Translations under genes and position numbers: made by a program | Shown here: piece by piece, positions 24,282-31,072 of the stretch | Layout: each line of letters begins with the position of its first letter | Position numbering within the stretch: position 1 is the stretch's first letter | The notes under the pieces: model-generated | The model's database searches: none | What the model was told of the DNA's origin: nothing | Seen by the model: the letters and a program-made list of their open reading frames with translations, nothing else | Assembly: GCA_955652025.1 (NCBI GenBank) | Contig: CATPAO010000398.1 | Coordinates: 1-31,072, forward strand | Length of the DNA stretch: 31,072 nt | Origin: Casimicrobiaceae bacterium | GTDB lineage: Bacteria > Pseudomonadota > Gammaproteobacteria > Burkholderiales > Casimicrobiaceae | Direction of reading: 5' to 3'

Positions 24282-26081
24282 ATGACCCGTTCGCACAGAT
24301 TCCGCTTTTCGCTCGCGCTCGTCACAGCCACGGCGATGTGGGCCGCGCCGGTGGCCGCCGCGGGCAGCGCCGACATGAGCAAGGTAATCCGGCACGTGTT
24401 CCCGGCCGCCGAAACGGGATTCGATCCGGCGGCGGCGCAGGATCTCTACTCGGGCACGATCGAGCAGGCGGTCTTCGAGACGCTGCTCACGTACGACTAT
24501 CTGGCGCGGCCGGCGAAGGTCGTTCCGCTCACCGCCGAGGCGATGCCCGCCATCACCGACGACGGCAAGACGTATACGATCAAGCTCCGCAAGGGCATCT
24601 ATTTCACGCCCGATCCGGCGTTCAAGGGCAAGAAGCGCGAGCTCATCGCGGAGGATTACGCGTACTCGCTCAAACGCCTGATCGATCCGCGGGTGCATTC
24701 GCCGTGGGCGTGGCTGGTCGAAGGCAAGATCGTCGGCCTCGACGCACTTGCGGAAGCGGCGAAAAAATCCGGCAAGTTCGACTATGCGGCGAAGATCGCC
24801 GGACTTGAGACGCCCGACCGCTACACGCTGCGCATCCGGTTGAACGACACCGACTACAACCTGCCGTATGTCCTCGCGCACGAACCGACCTCCGCGGTCG
24901 CGCACGAGGTCATCACTTCGTACGCCGATGAAGCCGGCCGCGCGATGAGCAATCCCATCGGCACCGGCCCCTACATCCTGAAAGAATGGGTGCGGAGCTC
25001 GAAGATCGTCCTCGAGGCGAATCCCGATTTCCGCGGTCTTACCTGGGATTTCAAGTCGAACGATCCAGTCGACGTGAAGCTGATCGCGGAGATGAAGGGC
25101 AAGAAGATGCCGCAAGTCGGCCGCATCGAGGTCAGCATCATCGAGGAGGACCAGGCGCGGCTGCTCGCGTTCCAGAATGGCGAGATCGACCTGATGAACA
25201 TGGAGGGCCCGCTGGCGCCGAACGTGATGGACGGCGACAAGCTGCGTCCTGATCTGGCGATGAAGGGCGTCAAGCTTTCGCGCATCGTCGACCCCGAAAT
25301 CTCGTACGCATACTGGAATCTGCAGGACCCGGTCGTCGGCGGACTCGAGAAGGAGAACATCGCGCTGCGCCGCGCGATGGCGATGTCGTACAACACCGCC
25401 GAAGAGATCCGCGTGATCCGCAACGGCCAGGCGATCGAAGCCGAATTTCCGATTCCGCCGGGCGTGGTCGGCTACGACCCGGCGTACAAGAGCAGCGTCC
25501 GATACGATCCGGCGGCGGCCAACGCGCTCCTCGACCGCTTCGGCTACAAGAAGGGCGCGGACGGTTGGCGGACGCGGCCGGATGGCAAGCCGCTCACGAT
25601 CGTCTACGCATCGCGGCCCGATACGCTCGGCCGCCAGCAGGACGAGATGTGGAAGAAATCGCTCGATTCAATCGCGATCCGGATGGAAGTGAAGAAGGAC
25701 AAGTTTCCCGAGCTCCTCAAGCTGGAGCGCCAATGCAAGCTGATGATGCGCACCGCCTCGTGGATCGCCGATTATCCGGACGCCGACAACTTCATGCAGC
25801 TGCTCTACGGCAAGAACATCGGCCAGAACAACAACGCGTGCGCGAAGATTCCTGAATACGACAAGTTGTACGAGCAATCGATCCGGATGCCGGACTCGCC
25901 GGAGCGCAACCGGATCTACCACGAGATGGCGAAGCTGATCGAGGCGTACGCCCCATGGCGCCTCAACATCTCGCGCTACCGCAACATGCTGATGCAGCCG
26001 CGCGTGCTGGGCTTCAAGAAGCATCCGATTCTGCATTCGGAGTGGAAGTACATCGACGTGGAGGGGACGAAAGCCCCATGA
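24282..26081 (+). CDS. ABC transporter solute-binding protein, family 5, copy 2
   Basis: Second DppA/OppA-type periplasmic binding protein of 599 residues. The signal peptide is clear (MTRSHRFRFSLALVTATAMWAAPVAAAGS); there is no cysteine at the cleavage site, so it should be soluble, unlike copy 1 if that is lipidated. It aligns with copy 1 along its whole length (ETGFDPAAAQDLYSGTIEQAVFETLLTYDYLARP, KGIYFTPDPAFKGKKREL, GTGPYILKEW, EEIRVIRNGQAIEAEFPIPPGVVGYDP, DADNFMQLLYGKNIGQNNNAC), so the pair arose by tandem duplication. Differences cluster in the middle of the C-terminal lobe (LNMEGPLAPNV against LNLPGTFRPQV), where ligand choice could differ. Start ATG at 24282, 19 bases after copy 1. Confidence 0.92.
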   Translation: MTRSHRFRFSLALVTATAMWAAPVAAAGSADMSKVIRHVFPAAETGFDPAAAQDLYSGTIEQAVFETLLTYDYLARPAKVVPLTAEAMPAITDDGKTYTIKLRKGIYFTPDPAFKGKKRELIAEDYAYSLKRLIDPRVHSPWAWLVEGKIVGLDALAEAAKKSGKFDYAAKIAGLETPDRYTLRIRLNDTDYNLPYVLAHEPTSAVAHEVITSYADEAGRAMSNPIGTGPYILKEWVRSSKIVLEANPDFRGLTWDFKSNDPVDVKLIAEMKGKKMPQVGRIEVSIIEEDQARLLAFQNGEIDLMNMEGPLAPNVMDGDKLRPDLAMKGVKLSRIVDPEISYAYWNLQDPVVGGLEKENIALRRAMAMSYNTAEEIRVIRNGQAIEAEFPIPPGVVGYDPAYKSSVRYDPAAANALLDRFGYKKGADGWRTRPDGKPLTIVYASRPDTLGRQQDEMWKKSLDSIAIRMEVKKDKFPELLKLERQCKLMMRTASWIADYPDADNFMQLLYGKNIGQNNNACAKIPEYDKLYEQSIRMPDSPERNRIYHEMAKLIEAYAPWRLNISRYRNMLMQPRVLGFKKHPILHSEWKYIDVEGTKAP

Positions 26082-26393
26082 CGCGGTGCGGTCGGGGCTA
26101 CAATGCGCCGGCCCGGGTGCTGGCCCCGCGACCCGCAAGGACAATAGGAGGAGGTGGAGGTAGAGGTAGCAGCAGCGCAGTTAGTTTTGACTGAAGAGCC
26201 AAAACAAAGGCGCGCCGCCCGGAGATTGCCGGGACGGGACCGCCGATGCACCGGACCGCGGCCGGATTCCACAAGAGCCGGTTGCGGCGCCCGGGGCAAG
26301 TGCAATCGTGGCACGTGCGAGCGCGCGACAGATCCGCGGCGCCGCCGGCCGTAACCGTTTCCGCGCGAACATCGCGGGGAAGGCGAGAGAAAG
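26082..26393 (+). other. 312-base non-coding gap with purine-rich repeat
   Basis: No reading frame here has protein character in phase with a neighbour. The plus strand contains TACAAT (26099-26104, context GGGGCTACAATGCGCC), which could be a -10 for an internal promoter before the permeases. It then has a purine-rich run of GGAGG and GGTAGAGG units at 26147-26166, followed by CAGCAGCGCAG. A small hairpin CAGT-TAGTTTTG-ACTG lies at about 26179-26194, and CCCGG-AGATTG-CCGGG at about 26218-26233. Such a long structured gap between binding protein and permease often lowers permease expression relative to the binding protein; here that is inference. Confidence 0.4.
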
Positions 26394-27332
26394 ATGTCCG
26401 CCTATATCATCAGACGGGTGTGGCAGATGCTCCCGACGATGCTCGGGGTCGTGCTGCTCGTGTTCCTCCTGTTCAACACCGTCGGCGGCGATCCGGCGTA
26501 CGTGCTGGCGGGCAAGATTTCGAACCAGGAGCAGATCGACAACATTCGCCGGCAGCTCGGCGTCGACCAGCCGTACTACGTGCAGCTCTGGATCTTCATC
26601 AAGCAGATCCTCACCGCCGATTTCGGCGCGAGCTGGAGCACCAACGAGCGCGTGTCGCACATCCTCGCGACGCGGCTCGGTCCGTCGCTGACCGTGTTGG
26701 TCCCGCTGCTGATTTCCTCGACGCTGATCGCGATTGGCTTGGCACTCGCCGTCGCGTACGTGCGCGGCTCGCTGACCGATCGCCTGGTGATGATCGTCTG
26801 CACGGTGGGACTGTCGATCTCGATTCTCGTCTACATCATCGTCTTCCAGTATTTCTTCGCCTACAAGCTCGGCTGGTTCCCGGTGCAGGGCTGGGGCGAC
26901 AGCCTGAGCGAAAACCTTTTCCGGTACTCGCTCTTGCCCATCCTGATCGGGCTCGTCGTCAGCATCGCGCCGAACCTGCGGCTGTACCGGACGTTCGTGC
27001 TCGACGAGATCAACCAGGACTACGTGCGAACCGCGCGGGCGAAGGGCGTCTCCGAAAATCGCATCATGTGGATACACGTGCTGCGCAATGCGTCGATTCC
27101 GATCATTACGTTTTTGATGTCCGAGCTTCCCGGACTCTTGCTGGGCTCGTTCCTGATCGAACGTTTTTTCTCGATTCCCGGCATCGGTCGCGAGGTGATC
27201 CTGGCCGTCGAGCGCTCGGACTTTCCGGTGATCAAGGCGATCACCGTATACGTCGCCTTCGCGACTATCGCCACCAACTTGCTGGCCGACCTGACCTACA
27301 AGGCCGTCGACCCGCGGGTCCAGCTCAAATAG
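26394..27332 (+). CDS. Peptide-type ABC transporter permease (DppB family)
   Basis: First inner-membrane permease of the importer. The 312 residues begin with the family N-terminus MSAYIIRRVWQMLPTMLGVVLLVFLLF, a membrane helix, followed by the periplasmic segment GGDPAYVLAG...LRRQLGVD-like (IRRQLGVDQPYY) and five further helices. The ATPase-contacting EAA loop is DYVRTARAKGVSENRIMWIHVLRNA (near residue 209), and the protein ends FFSIPGIGREV...VDPRVQLK, all as in DppB. The start ATG has a GAGAGA sequence upstream. It is nine bases before the DppC-type gene. Confidence 0.95.
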   Translation: MSAYIIRRVWQMLPTMLGVVLLVFLLFNTVGGDPAYVLAGKISNQEQIDNIRRQLGVDQPYYVQLWIFIKQILTADFGASWSTNERVSHILATRLGPSLTVLVPLLISSTLIAIGLALAVAYVRGSLTDRLVMIVCTVGLSISILVYIIVFQYFFAYKLGWFPVQGWGDSLSENLFRYSLLPILIGLVVSIAPNLRLYRTFVLDEINQDYVRTARAKGVSENRIMWIHVLRNASIPIITFLMSELPGLLLGSFLIERFFSIPGIGREVILAVERSDFPVIKAITVYVAFATIATNLLADLTYKAVDPRVQLK

Positions 27333-27341
27333 GAGGCGGCG

Positions 27342-28532
27342 ATGCCCCACGACGTTCCGCTCAAGGGCCCGGCGCTCGCGCCGCGCGAGATCCCGCACAC
27401 CGTCTCACCCGGGCTGTGGACGCTCGCCTGGCGGCGGCTCAAGACCGATTACGTCGGCATGTTTTCGTTAGCCATCGTCGCCGCGTTCGTACTAATGATG
27501 ATTCTTTCCGGCTTCGGGTTGATCGCGCGCGACTGGTCGAAGGAAGTCGGCGTCAACTACGCGGCGCCGTCCTTCATCGGTGCCGATACCGAGGCGGGCA
27601 CGCCCGCCGCCCCCGCGGGGCCGGCGACTGCCGAGCCGCCGGCGTCCGAATACAAGTCGTCGGTCGTCGATCCGATCGGCGATGTCATCGCAGAGTTAAA
27701 GGCGGGCAAGACCACGCCTCGAGAGCCGGTTCAACCGGCTGAAGAGGAGAAATCTGTCGACCCGCTCGCAGACGTCATGGCTGACATCCGCGCCGGCAAG
27801 GCGGCGCACCCCGACGCAGCGGTCGTCGACACGCGCGCAGCGACGCTGCCGTTCGGCGGCGACAAGTGGGGCCGCGACATCCTGAAGAAAACCATCAAGG
27901 GCTCCGAGACGTCGATCTTCGTCGGCATCGCTTCCGCGATCCTGGCGACGTTTCTCGGCACCGTGTTCGGGGCGATCGCCGGCTACTATGGCAAGTGGGT
28001 CGACGATTTCTTCAACTGGTTCTACAGCATCTTCAGCGCGATCCCGTTCCTTCTTTTGATTCTCGCCGTTGCCGCCGTGCTGCAGCAAAAGGGCATGCTC
28101 ACGATCATCCTGATCCTCGGTCTCACCGGCTGGACCGGCACGTTCCGCTTGCTGCGCGCCGAGTATCTGAAGCACAAGGCGCGCGAATACGTGCAGGCGG
28201 CCGATGCGCTCGGCGCCTCCAACGCGCGCCGCATGTTCCTCCACATCTTTCCGAACGTGTCGCACGTCGTGCTCGTGCAGATGTCGATCCTGGTCGTCGC
28301 GTTCATCAAGTCGGAGGTCATTTTGTCCTTCTTGGGCTTCGGCGTACCGGTCGACGTCGTGTCGTGGGGCTCGATGCTGAACGAGGCGCAAAACGAGCTG
28401 ATCCTCGGCAAGTGGTGGCAGCTCGTTGCGGCGGCAACGGCGATGGCGATCCTCGTGACCGCGTTCAGCCTGTTCACCGATGCGCTTCGCGATGCGCTCG
28501 ATCCGAAACTGAAGGGCCGGTTGGGTCACTGA
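27342..28532 (+). CDS. Peptide-type ABC transporter permease (DppC family) with long repeat-bearing insertion
   Basis: Second permease of the importer. At 396 residues it is about 100 longer than E. coli DppC (300). After the first membrane helix (about 38-62) there is an insertion at about 82-167, rich in Ala, Pro and Glu. It holds two similar 15-residue units, VDPIGDVIAELKAGK (109-123) and VDPLADVMADIRAGK (139-153), exactly 30 residues apart. The normal family sequence resumes with LPFGGDKWGRDILKKTIKGSETSIFVG. The EAA loop (EYVQAADALGASNARRMFLHIFPN, near 282) and the end of the family (SFLGFGVPVDVVSWGSML, DALRDALDPKLKGR) are intact. The insertion should be periplasmic by topology. AGGAGG lies seven bases before the ATG. 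Confidence 0.94.
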   Translation: MPHDVPLKGPALAPREIPHTVSPGLWTLAWRRLKTDYVGMFSLAIVAAFVLMMILSGFGLIARDWSKEVGVNYAAPSFIGADTEAGTPAAPAGPATAEPPASEYKSSVVDPIGDVIAELKAGKTTPREPVQPAEEEKSVDPLADVMADIRAGKAAHPDAAVVDTRAATLPFGGDKWGRDILKKTIKGSETSIFVGIASAILATFLGTVFGAIAGYYGKWVDDFFNWFYSIFSAIPFLLLILAVAAVLQQKGMLTIILILGLTGWTGTFRLLRAEYLKHKAREYVQAADALGASNARRMFLHIFPNVSHVVLVQMSILVVAFIKSEVILSFLGFGVPVDVVSWGSMLNEAQNELILGKWWQLVAAATAMAILVTAFSLFTDALRDALDPKLKGRLGH

Positions 28533-28549
28533 CCGAAAGAAGGATGACG

Positions 28550-30238
28550 ATGGAACCGTTGGTCAGCGTACGCAATCTGCGCGTGTCGTTTCGCCTCGAC
28601 AAGCACACGACGTTCGACGCCGTGAAGGGCATCTCGTTCGACATCCCGGCGAACAGCACGATCGCACTGGTGGGCGAATCGGGATCGGGGAAGTCGGTCA
28701 CCTCGCTCGCGATCCTGGGCCTCTTGCCGCCCGAAAATTCGATCGTCGATCCGCAAAGCGAGATCCGCTACAACGGCCGCAACTTGGTGGGACTGTCGCA
28801 GCGGGAGATGCGTAACCTGCGCGGCGCCGACATCTCGATGATCTTCCAGGAACCGATGACGTCGCTGAACCCAGTGTTCACCGTCGGGTACCAGCTCGAG
28901 GAAGTGCTCAGGCTGCACATGGGATTGTCCGGGCGGAAGGCGCGGGCGCGCTCGATCGCGTTGTTGACGGAGGTCGGCATTCCCGAGCCGCGGCGGCGCA
29001 TCGACGCCTATCCGTCGCAGCTTTCCGGTGGCCAGCAGCAGCGGGTGATGATCGCGATGGCCATCGCCTGCGAGCCCAAGCTCCTGATCGCCGACGAGCC
29101 GACGACGGCGCTCGACGTGACGATCCAAAAGCAGATCCTCGACCTGATCGCGGAGCTGCAAAAGAAACATCAGATGTCGGTGCTGTTCATCACGCACGAC
29201 CTCGCGGTGGTGGGCGAGATCGCCGACTACGTCGCCGTGATGCGCAACGGCGAGATCAGAGAGCAGGGCGCGGCGAAGCAGGTATTCGAAGACCCGCAAG
29301 ACGCGTACACCAAGGCGTTGCTCAAGTGTCGGCCCCAACTCGAGCGCCGCCCGGCGCGGTTGCCCGTTATCGATGATTTCATGAGCGGCAACCCGCGCGC
29401 GGCCGTCGATCAGCCCGACCGCAAACGCGGCGTTCGTCCGAGCGACCAAATCGTGCTCACCGTCAACAACCTGGGCAAGAGCTTTTATTCGCGCGAGGGG
29501 CTGTTCGGCAAGCGCGAGTTCAAGGCTGTCAAGGACGTGTCATTCAAGTTGCCGAAAGGCAAGACGTTGGGCCTGGTCGGCGAGTCCGGCTCGGGGAAGA
29601 CGACGGTCGGCCTGACGCTGATGCGATTGCACGAAGCGACGACCGGCGAAGCGATCTTCGAGGGCCGCGACCTCCTGTCGCTTTCGCCGCGCCAGTTCAT
29701 GGAATACAAGCGTCGGATCCAGATCATCTTCCAGAATCCCTACGCGTCGCTCAATCCGCGCTTCACCATCGGCCAGATACTGACCGAACCGATGGAGATT
29801 CACGGCATCGGCACCGGCGCGCAGGATCGCACCGATCTCGCGTTCGAGCTCCTGCACAAGGTCGGTTTGCCGGAGGTGTCGTTCTACAAATATCCGCACG
29901 AATTCTCGGGCGGCCAGCGGCAGCGGATCGCGGTGGCGCGCTGCCTGACGATGAAGCCCGACATCCTGATCTGCGACGAGTCGGTGTCGGCGCTCGACGT
30001 GTCGGTGCAGGCGCAGGTGCTGAACCTGCTGCAGGACCTGCAGGACGAGTACCACCTGTCCTACATCTTCATTTCGCACGACCTCGCCGTCGTCAAATAC
30101 ATCTCCGACCAGGTGATGGTGATGAACGAAGGCGAGATCATCGAGATCGCGAACTCCGACGAGATCTATAAGCATCCGAAGATGCCCTACACCCAGCGCC
30201 TATTGGCCTCGATCCCGAAAGGCTGGCACCACGCCTGA
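28550..30238 (+). CDS. Fused double ATPase of the peptide-type ABC importer (DppD-DppF fusion, YejF/GsiA-like)
   Basis: One 562-residue polypeptide carries both nucleotide-binding domains that are separate proteins (DppD, DppF) in many importers. Domain 1 (about 5-260): Walker A GESGSGKS (43-50), Q-loop [12 protein letters not shown], signature LSGGQQQR (158-165), Walker [13 protein letters not shown]. Domain 2 (about 300-555): Walker [11 protein letters not shown]-loop [12 protein letters not shown], signature FSGGQRQR, Walker [13 protein letters not shown]. The second Walker B has DES in place of the common DEP; the catalytic Glu is kept. Between them is the oligopeptide-transporter C-terminal segment ([22 protein letters not shown]). 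The ATG at 28550 has AAGGA at 28540-28544; ATG at 28544 is an alternative. It is the last gene of the transporter operon. Confidence 0.95.
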   Translation: MEPLVSVRNLRVSFRLDKHTTFDAVKGISFDIPANSTIALVGESGSGKSVTSLAILGLLPPENSIVDPQSEIRYNGRNLVGLSQREMRNLRGADISMIFQEPMTSLNPVFTVGYQLEEVLRLHMGLSGRKARARSIALLTEVGIPEPRRRIDAYPSQLSGGQQQRVMIAMAIACEPKLLIADEPTTALDVTIQKQILDLIAELQKKHQMSVLFITHDLAVVGEIADYVAVMRNGEIREQGAAKQVFEDPQDAYTKALLKCRPQLERRPARLPVIDDFMSGNPRAAVDQPDRKRGVRPSDQIVLTVNNLGKSFYSREGLFGKREFKAVKDVSFKLPKGKTLGLVGESGSGKTTVGLTLMRLHEATTGEAIFEGRDLLSLSPRQFMEYKRRIQIIFQNPYASLNPRFTIGQILTEPMEIHGIGTGAQDRTDLAFELLHKVGLPEVSFYKYPHEFSGGQRQRIAVARCLTMKPDILICDESVSALDVSVQAQVLNLLQDLQDEYHLSYIFISHDLAVVKYISDQVMVMNEGEIIEIANSDEIYKHPKMPYTQRLLASIPKGWHHA

Positions 30239-30245
30239 TTGTTAG

Positions 30246-30262
30246 GCAAAAGCGTGCTTTGC
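30246..30262 (+). terminator. weak stem-loop after the ABC-importer operon
   Basis: GCAAA (30246-30250) and TTTGC (30258-30262) pair around a 7-base loop, seven bases past the stop of the fused ATPase. No T-run follows. It may be the operon's 3' end; the rest of the 159-base gap to the convergent TldD/PmbA-family gene shows nothing else. Confidence 0.3.
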
Positions 30263-30397
30263 GCGACGCTCGTGCCGCGTCCGTCGATCGCGTTGAACTC
30301 GGCGTCGGTGGGAGCGACGCCGGTTAACGCGCCCGACGGCTCGCGATCCACGCAAGTGTCTTGCGCGACTCCACTGCCATCGCCCCAACCCTGTCGG

Positions 30398-31072
30398 CTA
30401 CAGCGTAAAGGACATCTCCGACACCAGCGCGCCGGGGAGCTTCGAACTCCGCAATTCGCGTTGGCCATAGGTGTTCGGCTCGAGCAGCAGCTCGGTCTCG
30501 GTCGTCAGCGCTTCGAGATTGCTGCCGAGCATCCGGTAAACCGTGTCGTCGAAGCGGAGCGCGTCGACCGGCGCGACGACCTTGCCGTTCTCGACCCAGA
30601 ACGTCGCGAAACGCGTCATGCCCGTCATGCGGCACGCGGGCCGGTCGGAGTAATTGAGATACCAGAGATTGCCGATCGCGAGCCCGGTGTCGAGCGCCGC
30701 CAACGCGTCGCGTTCCTTGAGGTCGCCGCCGGCAAGCGCCAACGCTTCGGGCATCTCCTCGCTGTTGGCGCCGTTCGCATCGAGTCCGAATTCACGCGCG
30801 GTCCGCGGCGACACCAGCGATCCGACGAGCGCGCCCGATTCGACCAGCGGTACGCGACCGGGACGCGTGAAGCCCTCGGCCTGGAACGCAGGTGAGACGC
30901 CGGACTCGGTGTCTTCGGCGATATGAACGCGTGGATCGAGCCGTTCGCCGTTTTGCAGTCGGCCGAGCGAGCTCTGCTTGGTGGCGAGCGCGCGGCCGGA
31001 GAATCCGCCCCAGCACAAGAGGCCCGCGATCTCCTCCATCGCGCGCGGCGACAGGTACGCGCGGTACTTGCC
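30398..31072 (-). CDS. TldD/PmbA-family metallopeptidase-like protein, C-terminal part (cut by window end)
   Basis: C-terminal 224 residues of a protein related to TldD/PmbA (TldE), which in E. coli form a zinc protease complex that trims peptides such as microcin B17 precursor and antitoxin CcdA. The frame is open to the window end (GKYRAYLSPRAMEEIAGLLCWGG), so the start lies to the right. Visible family features are the ESG and GFTRPGRVPLVESGALVGSLVSPRTA segment, GNLWYLNYSDRPACRMTGMTRFATFWVENGKVVAPV, and the terminal LPGALVSEMSFTL. The HExxxH zinc motif of TldD would lie upstream and cannot be checked, so TldD, TldE or a more distant member are all possible. It converges on the peptide importer. 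Confidence 0.85.
   Translation of the reverse strand, partial: GKYRAYLSPRAMEEIAGLLCWGGFSGRALATKQSSLGRLQNGERLDPRVHIAEDTESGVSPAFQAEGFTRPGRVPLVESGALVGSLVSPRTAREFGLDANGANSEEMPEALALAGGDLKERDALAALDTGLAIGNLWYLNYSDRPACRMTGMTRFATFWVENGKVVAPVDALRFDDTVYRMLGSNLEALTTETELLLEPNTYGQRELRSSKLPGALVSEMSFTL

Noticed and set aside
27866..28549. Upstream extension of the fused ATPase frame
   Set aside because: It lies within the DppC-type gene in another frame; the ATG at 28550 has a good ribosome site and gives the normal N-terminus.
30239..30397. Short open frames in the gap after the ABC importer
   Set aside because: They extend into the TldD/PmbA-family gene in other frames and have no ribosome site or recognisable motif.
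1..31072. Mobile elements, phage genes, CRISPR, tRNA or rRNA
   Set aside because: No transposase, integrase, terminal inverted repeats with target duplication, repeat-spacer array or tRNA-like cloverleaf was seen on reading both strands.

Overview
The window looks like chromosomal DNA of a high-GC Gram-negative bacterium, most likely a betaproteobacterium close to Burkholderiales. The reasons are a class I PHA synthase, a divergent bamD / rluD-pgeF pair, an RpfE-type gene overlapping recJ, and a dipeptide-type ABC transporter with the large DppC insertion that I associate with that group. Coding density is high. I see no tRNA, rRNA, CRISPR array, insertion sequence or phage gene. This assignment is by reading only; no database search was possible.

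Layout. (1) 1-4487, plus strand: the 3' part of a kdp potassium-uptake locus, with kdpC (cut by the window edge), a TorF-type outer-membrane porin, a decayed kdpC fragment and the sensor kinase kdpD. No kdpE follows. (2) 4494-6073, minus strand: a PtsN-like EIIA protein followed by an acetylglutamate-kinase-like protein whose active-site signature residues are replaced. This pair converges on kdpD. (3) 6284-10653, minus strand: rluD-pgeF-ZIP transporter-phaC, tightly packed and divergent from bamD (10667-11473, plus). (4) 11490-15300, minus strand: a secreted protein of unknown function, a DinG/YoaA-type helicase and a saccharopine-dehydrogenase-like protein. (5) 15550-19269, minus strand: a FabG-type reductase, recJ and an rpfE-like gene. 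(6) 19389-21651, plus strand: a Dabb-domain protein and the lipoprotein-release pair lolC-type/lolD. An AlkA-type DNA glycosylase (minus) converges on lolD. (7) 22478-30238, plus strand: a complete peptide-type ABC importer with two tandem solute-binding proteins, two permeases and one fused double ATPase. A TldD/PmbA-family gene (minus, cut by the window end) converges on it.

How the parts fit. The kdp genes handle high-affinity K+ uptake and its sensing. EIIA-Ntr proteins are known in E. coli to bind KdpD, so the PtsN-like gene beside kdpD may belong to the same regulatory circuit; this is inference. Region 3 mixes outer-membrane assembly (bamD), ribosome modification (rluD), metal transport and storage-polymer synthesis. 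Region 6 carries lipoproteins outward to the same outer membrane that BamD serves. Region 7 is a self-contained uptake operon.

Most unusual points: the EIIA plus catalytically altered NAGK-like pair next to kdpD; the kdpC relic on the far side of a porin gene; a ZIP transporter missing both TM5 glutamates; an internal repeat in the DppC insertion; and a 15-bp sequence shared by two intergenic stem-loops.
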